DNA of 64,000 nt. Source: Adineta ricciae. Taxonomy: Eukaryota > Rotifera > Eurotatoria > Adinetida > Adinetidae. The notes below the pieces were generated by a model that ran no database searches, was not told where the DNA came from, and worked only from the letters and a program-made list of their open reading frames with translations. Each line of letters starts with the position of its first letter. The first letter of the stretch is position 1. The position numbers and the translations under genes were made by a program. The stretch spans positions 124,001 through 188,000 of the forward strand of contig CAJNOJ010000010.1 in NCBI GenBank assembly GCA_905250025.1. Reading direction: 5' to 3'. Below are positions 60,382 through 64,000 of the stretch, piece by piece.

Positions 60382-62229
60382 TTATTTCTGAAAATAAACG
60401 AAACATATCGGTATTTCAGTACAAATCGATCGTATGTCTTACCTTCTTTTTCGCTCGCTTGCGTTTTTTCTTTAGTTTAGCACTGAGTTTGAGAATATCT
60501 GCAAAAACGTATTGATCGATCTTTTCGCTGACGTTGATGCGAATTTTCTTGAGTTTATCTGTGAAAAGAAGAACGTTTATCGAAATGAAATTGTTCTTTC
60601 GATTAAATTTACTTTCTTTTCGGGCTTTTAGTGCATCCAGAAGAATTCCTCCGCAAACATGTCCGATGACGTTTTCATCGAGATCGAGTTCTTCTAAATC
60701 TTCGGAGATTTCAATCAATCTTTAAATAGTGAAAATCGATTCTGTTTTTCTTTGTTAGAAATGAACAGACCGAGCATAAGTATTGATTGTCTCTTGAACA
60801 ATGGTCAAACCATTTGGTTGTAAACAGTCAATTTCATTATCAAACAAATGAAGTTTTGAGACGATAGCTCCATATGGTGGAAATTCTTCATCTAATTGCT
60901 TCTTTTTCTTTTTCTTTTCTGTCAGAAGAGAAAATCGATCTTTTCTTAGTGGGAAGTATCACGTTTCTCATACTTTTCTTCTTCTTCTCTACGACAACTG
61001 GTTCCGGTGGTAGACCTTGTTGTTCTCGAAGTAAAGCTGTGTGTACCAAAAAAGAAAGTCAATGATCAATTCAATTTTACATCTAAGAACAATGAACCTT
61101 CTTGTGCTTTTAGTTCATTTTCAGCACGGATTCGATCTCGTTTATCGCTGAGTACTTTTTCACATTCAACTACTAATGATTTGATGAGATCATTTGCTCC
61201 TGTGCAGCCAAGTCGATTACCATCAAGATAAAGTTCGCTAACGAAAAAGATCGAATAATTTCATTCAGATGAGAACGTAGAGGAAATCTACCGTACGGCA
61301 CTCTGAACTAAAAGTTCACCTAATGCTTTTCCAGAATCAGGACCGATATCACAATACGTCAACGAGAGGCGAAATATACCATGATTTTTCAACAAATTGG
61401 AACATAAGATCGAACATCCTTCATCGCCAAATCTAATTCAAAGTTTTTCATTTACTCAGCCATCTTCTTTCTACAAAGTAAATAAACACTTACTCATTAA
61501 AATCCAGATTTACTATTCGAAGAGTACCATATATAAAGTAATCTCTACAGAAACAAGTAACTCAATTCAGTCATATATCTTGTGATACATACAATGTTAG
61601 TCTTGATAGAGAATACGGTTGAAGAAGGCAATCGTTAAGTATAAGAGTCTGAACATAAGTTGTTGGAAGTTTTAAATAGGCATTCTAGCAGAAAATAATG
61701 GAATTTTCTGTTGGTATGCAAAGATGGTTTTCCTTACGAGATCAATACAATCCATTAGATCCATACAAAGATTCCATACACAAAAAACTTTGATCGTTTC
61801 ATTTCTTGTTGTGATCAGTGCGCGAACTAACGGTCTAACATGTGTTTGTGGCTAAACAATTGAAAAAAAAACATAAGAATTTTGATGGATTGGTAAGAAA
61901 TACGAACGATAGGAATCGGTTCAGCATTCGCTGTGGATTCATCGGACGGTTCAATTGGCTTTTTCAAAGGTATTGGTCGAAGAAATACCTAGCAAGAAAG
62001 TGTTTTCAAAGTTTGAAACAAACAACCGGATATTTACCTCTCTTAGAAGTCCACCTTCACCATCTTCAATTAACGATCGAATGACTTTCGTCACTTCCGT
62101 ACAGGGAACACTGTTAGCTTCTACACTTTCTTCTTTATAACATTTTAATAATCCTCGCAATGATTTTGTATTCTGTTCGATAACTTCAGTGTTTTGTCTT
62201 GTTGGTTTTTTCTTCTTGCCTTCTGGCAT
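60382..62229 (-). CDS. Leucine-rich repeat protein with Lys-rich segments
   Basis: Many short exons join in frame. It starts MPEGKKKKPTRQNTEVIEQN at 62229, then PCTEVTKVIRSLIEDGEGG and VFLRPIPLKKPIEPSDEST. Leucine-rich repeats of ribonuclease-inhibitor type follow: TTYVQTLILNDCLLQPYSLS, GTLRIVNLDFNE, FGDEGCSILCSNLLKNHGIF, SELYLDGNRLGCTGANDLIK. A KKKKKK linker and more repeats follow (VSKLHLFDNEIDCLQPNGLT, LEELDLDENVIGHVCGG). The C-terminus is KLKKKRKRAKKK. The end is either read-through to TGA at 60416 or, more likely, a tiny last exon adding K and stopping at 60382. The Lys-rich tails resemble ciliary proteins such as the DRC11 in this window, but that role is a guess. Convergent with the cadherin gene, about 70 bp apart. 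Confidence 0.75.
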
Positions 62230-62796
62230 TGATTCCTGAACTATTAACGTCCTGACAAATTATCTGTTGATCGATCAAAAATTACGAGTGACCATTTTCA
62301 CCGTCTGTTTTCATGGTGATCCCTCCATTAAACGAGTCATCTATGCACTTACACTATGCAGATAAGCAAGCACGTATTTTTGAGAATGTTCGTTTGAATT
62401 TCATTGTTTTTGTTCGAGAAATATTTTCGACATGAATTGATTCAGGAGAATAGTTTTCCTAAATTTTAGACAATTCATTCAGCGAAACGATCGAAATCGG
62501 CAGTAAATAAACAATTCGACAGCTGCATGGATAAACTCTGGATTCCCGTTCGTTGATTCAAGAGAACGAATGAAGAGTCGAAGAAAAAAACAACTAATAT
62601 ACTACAGAACAAATCTTTTCGTTTGTACAAAATCTGCACCATCATCGTCATAAAAACAGGAGATTTGCTGACTTCATCGTGATTTCACGAATTAGAGACT
62701 TTTCTTGAAAAACCCTGAATAACAGCGTCTTATCTTTGAGAATTACGTTTCGAGATGTGTTGTATGGGATATCGTTTGAATTTATGCTCGTTTTAG
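62230..62796. other. Divergent intergenic region between LRR gene and lark-like gene
   Basis: About 570 bp. It should contain both promoters. A splice acceptor (TTTTAG) sits directly before ATG 62797, so an upstream non-coding exon of the lark-like gene probably lies here. Confidence 0.45.
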
Positions 62797-64000
62797 ATGG
62801 CTGCTGCAATTGAAACGAAACTTTATGTGACGAATTTTCCGAGTTCTGCAACTCGACAACAATTACAACAATTCTTTTCGCGTTTTGGCCGTGTACAAGA
62901 ATGTGCGAGTAAGCCGCATGAACATTCCTAGTTGAGAAACGATCTATGCAATCTTGACATTTTTTAGTTATGTGGAATTCCTATGCATTTGTTCACTACG
63001 CAACTATGGAAGAAGGTAAAATCAAATGTTTTGAACCTACTTGTGTCGTTTATTAAGAAATTTTTATAGCACGTCGTGCACTTGATCAATCGAATGGTGC
63101 GATGTTTCTTAATCGAAAACTGATTGTTCAATTATCAACTTCACGATTTCGACCTCAACCAAAAGAAGCAAACAATTCATTATCACAACCGCCTAAGCAG
63201 TTAATGGTGATGCCTACTCCACCATCACCATCATCTTCTTCATCATCAGTTGCTTATCATCATTTAACCAATGGAGGAGGATCAACTACGAAACAACAGC
63301 AGCAGCCAAACACACTCACGCAACAGTATTCGAATGGTAAACGACTCATCGCGACTTCAACTGTTTATGAATGTAATTGATTTCTTTTCAGAAGTTAATT
63401 ATGACATGCTCACAGGTTATGATGCTCAACAAAGTTCATCACCTCTACCAGAGAGACCAAATTATTTTCCGAATACATATCGTCCTCCATCACCATTTTA
63501 TTTCTCACAAGATTTGAATAATGGTTATTATTCACAATATCCCAATTTACCGATGGATAGAATGACACCATCACCATTGTCTCTCCAATTGAATAAAATG
63601 AATCAGATGAAATCGAATAAGAATATTAAAACAGGTAAAATTCAATCTTGTGTAGGATTCAAATTAATCGGTTTTCTCTTTCAAGATATTGGTACAAATG
63701 GTGAAATACCTAAACTGTATTGTACGAATCTGCCAGAGAATTGTAAAGCGCATGATTTACAGCACTTATTTTCACCATTTGGTCATGTTGTCGATTGTGT
63801 TATTCTATGGGATTACTATGCATTTGTTACATTTAAAACATTTACCGAAGCTGAACAAGCTATGCGTGTACTTCACGGTTACACATGGAAAGATCGACGT
63901 CTTATTGTTGAATGGTCACGTGCATCAGGTCGAAGACAACAACAGCAGCAACAATTGCCACCATCGCCAACAGTAACGACATCACGACTTGGATCTTTTG
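62797..64000 (+). CDS. Two-RRM RNA-binding protein, lark/RBM4-like (3' end outside window)
   Basis: Nuclear/cytoplasmic RNA-binding protein; lark/RBM4 proteins act in splicing and translational control (family knowledge). Spliced exons give RRM1: TKLYVTNFPSSATRQQLQQF, FGRVQECA joined to IMWNSYAFVHYATMEE, then ALDQSNGAMFLNRKLIVQLS and TSRFRPQP. The LIVQLSTSRFR end resembles lark/RBM4. A Ser/Gln/Pro-rich linker of about 150 residues separates RRM2: PKLYCTNLPENCKAHDLQHL, VVDCVILWDYYAFVTFKTF and RRLIVEWSRASG. A Gln-rich tail runs off the right edge. Neither RRM shows the canonical aromatic RNP1 consensus in full, but the short beta2-beta3 loop (WNSYAFV, WDYYAFV) is lark-like. Exons begin at 62797 with an acceptor immediately upstream, so the start may be preceded by a non-coding exon. 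Confidence 0.82.

Overview
This window is animal nuclear DNA, AT-rich and compact. It has many short GT-AG introns (about 45-70 bp), small intergenic gaps and metazoan gene families: a nuclear receptor, a TALE homeobox gene, SNAP-25, Wee1, cadherin and CPEB1. Gene density, intron size, codon use and a large ARM-like/TIR/SAM-like protein of a kind I associate with bdelloid rotifers suggest a bdelloid rotifer. That placement is inference from style and content, not from a marker gene. No rRNA, tRNA, CRISPR array or intact transposon was recognised.

Layout, left part. 1-1687 (-) is the 5' part of an NR1-like nuclear receptor running off the left edge. 3577-5246 (-) is a WAC homologue, divergent from 5642-9289 (+), the IQ/AAA nexin-dynein regulatory complex subunit DRC11 (IQCA1). 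10390-11681 (-) is a TGIF-type TALE homeobox gene, followed by about 6.8 kb without a recognisable gene. 18500-19114 (+) is a calmodulin-like protein. 19810-21279 (-) is a mitochondrial pyrimidine-nucleotide carrier (SLC25A33/36). 22176-28075 (+) is WDR7 (rabconnectin-3 beta). 29388-30315 (+) is an unrecognised type I membrane protein.

Middle part. 31000-31911 (-) is an AGPAT, 32149-32724 (-) TMEM220, 33118-35826 (-) Wee1 kinase, and 36668-37357 (+) SNAP-25. 37809-40124 (+) is a helical-repeat/TIR/SAM-like protein. 40612-42935 and 43797-46079 (both -) are tandem CPEB1 paralogues whose 3' halves are nearly identical over about 1.4 kb, introns included, while their 5' halves have diverged strongly. 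46527-48143 (-) is DPAGT1 and 48341-48910 (-) NDUFB10.

Right part. A gene-poor stretch carries an orphan BACK-domain fragment. Then come two secreted-protein genes: a four-cysteine Kunitz plus ricin-like protein (51431-52162) and a PLA2-XII-like cysteine-rich protein with an asparagine-rich minisatellite (52860-55035). They are followed by a two-TM small protein (55985-56530), a cadherin whose start abuts an ambiguous base (57830-60311), a convergent LRR gene (60382-62229, -), and a two-RRM lark/RBM4-like gene running off the right edge. The genes do not form one pathway. Small themes are cilia (DRC11), RNA regulation (CPEB1 pair, lark-like), membrane fusion and acidification (SNAP-25, WDR7), and secreted cysteine-rich proteins.
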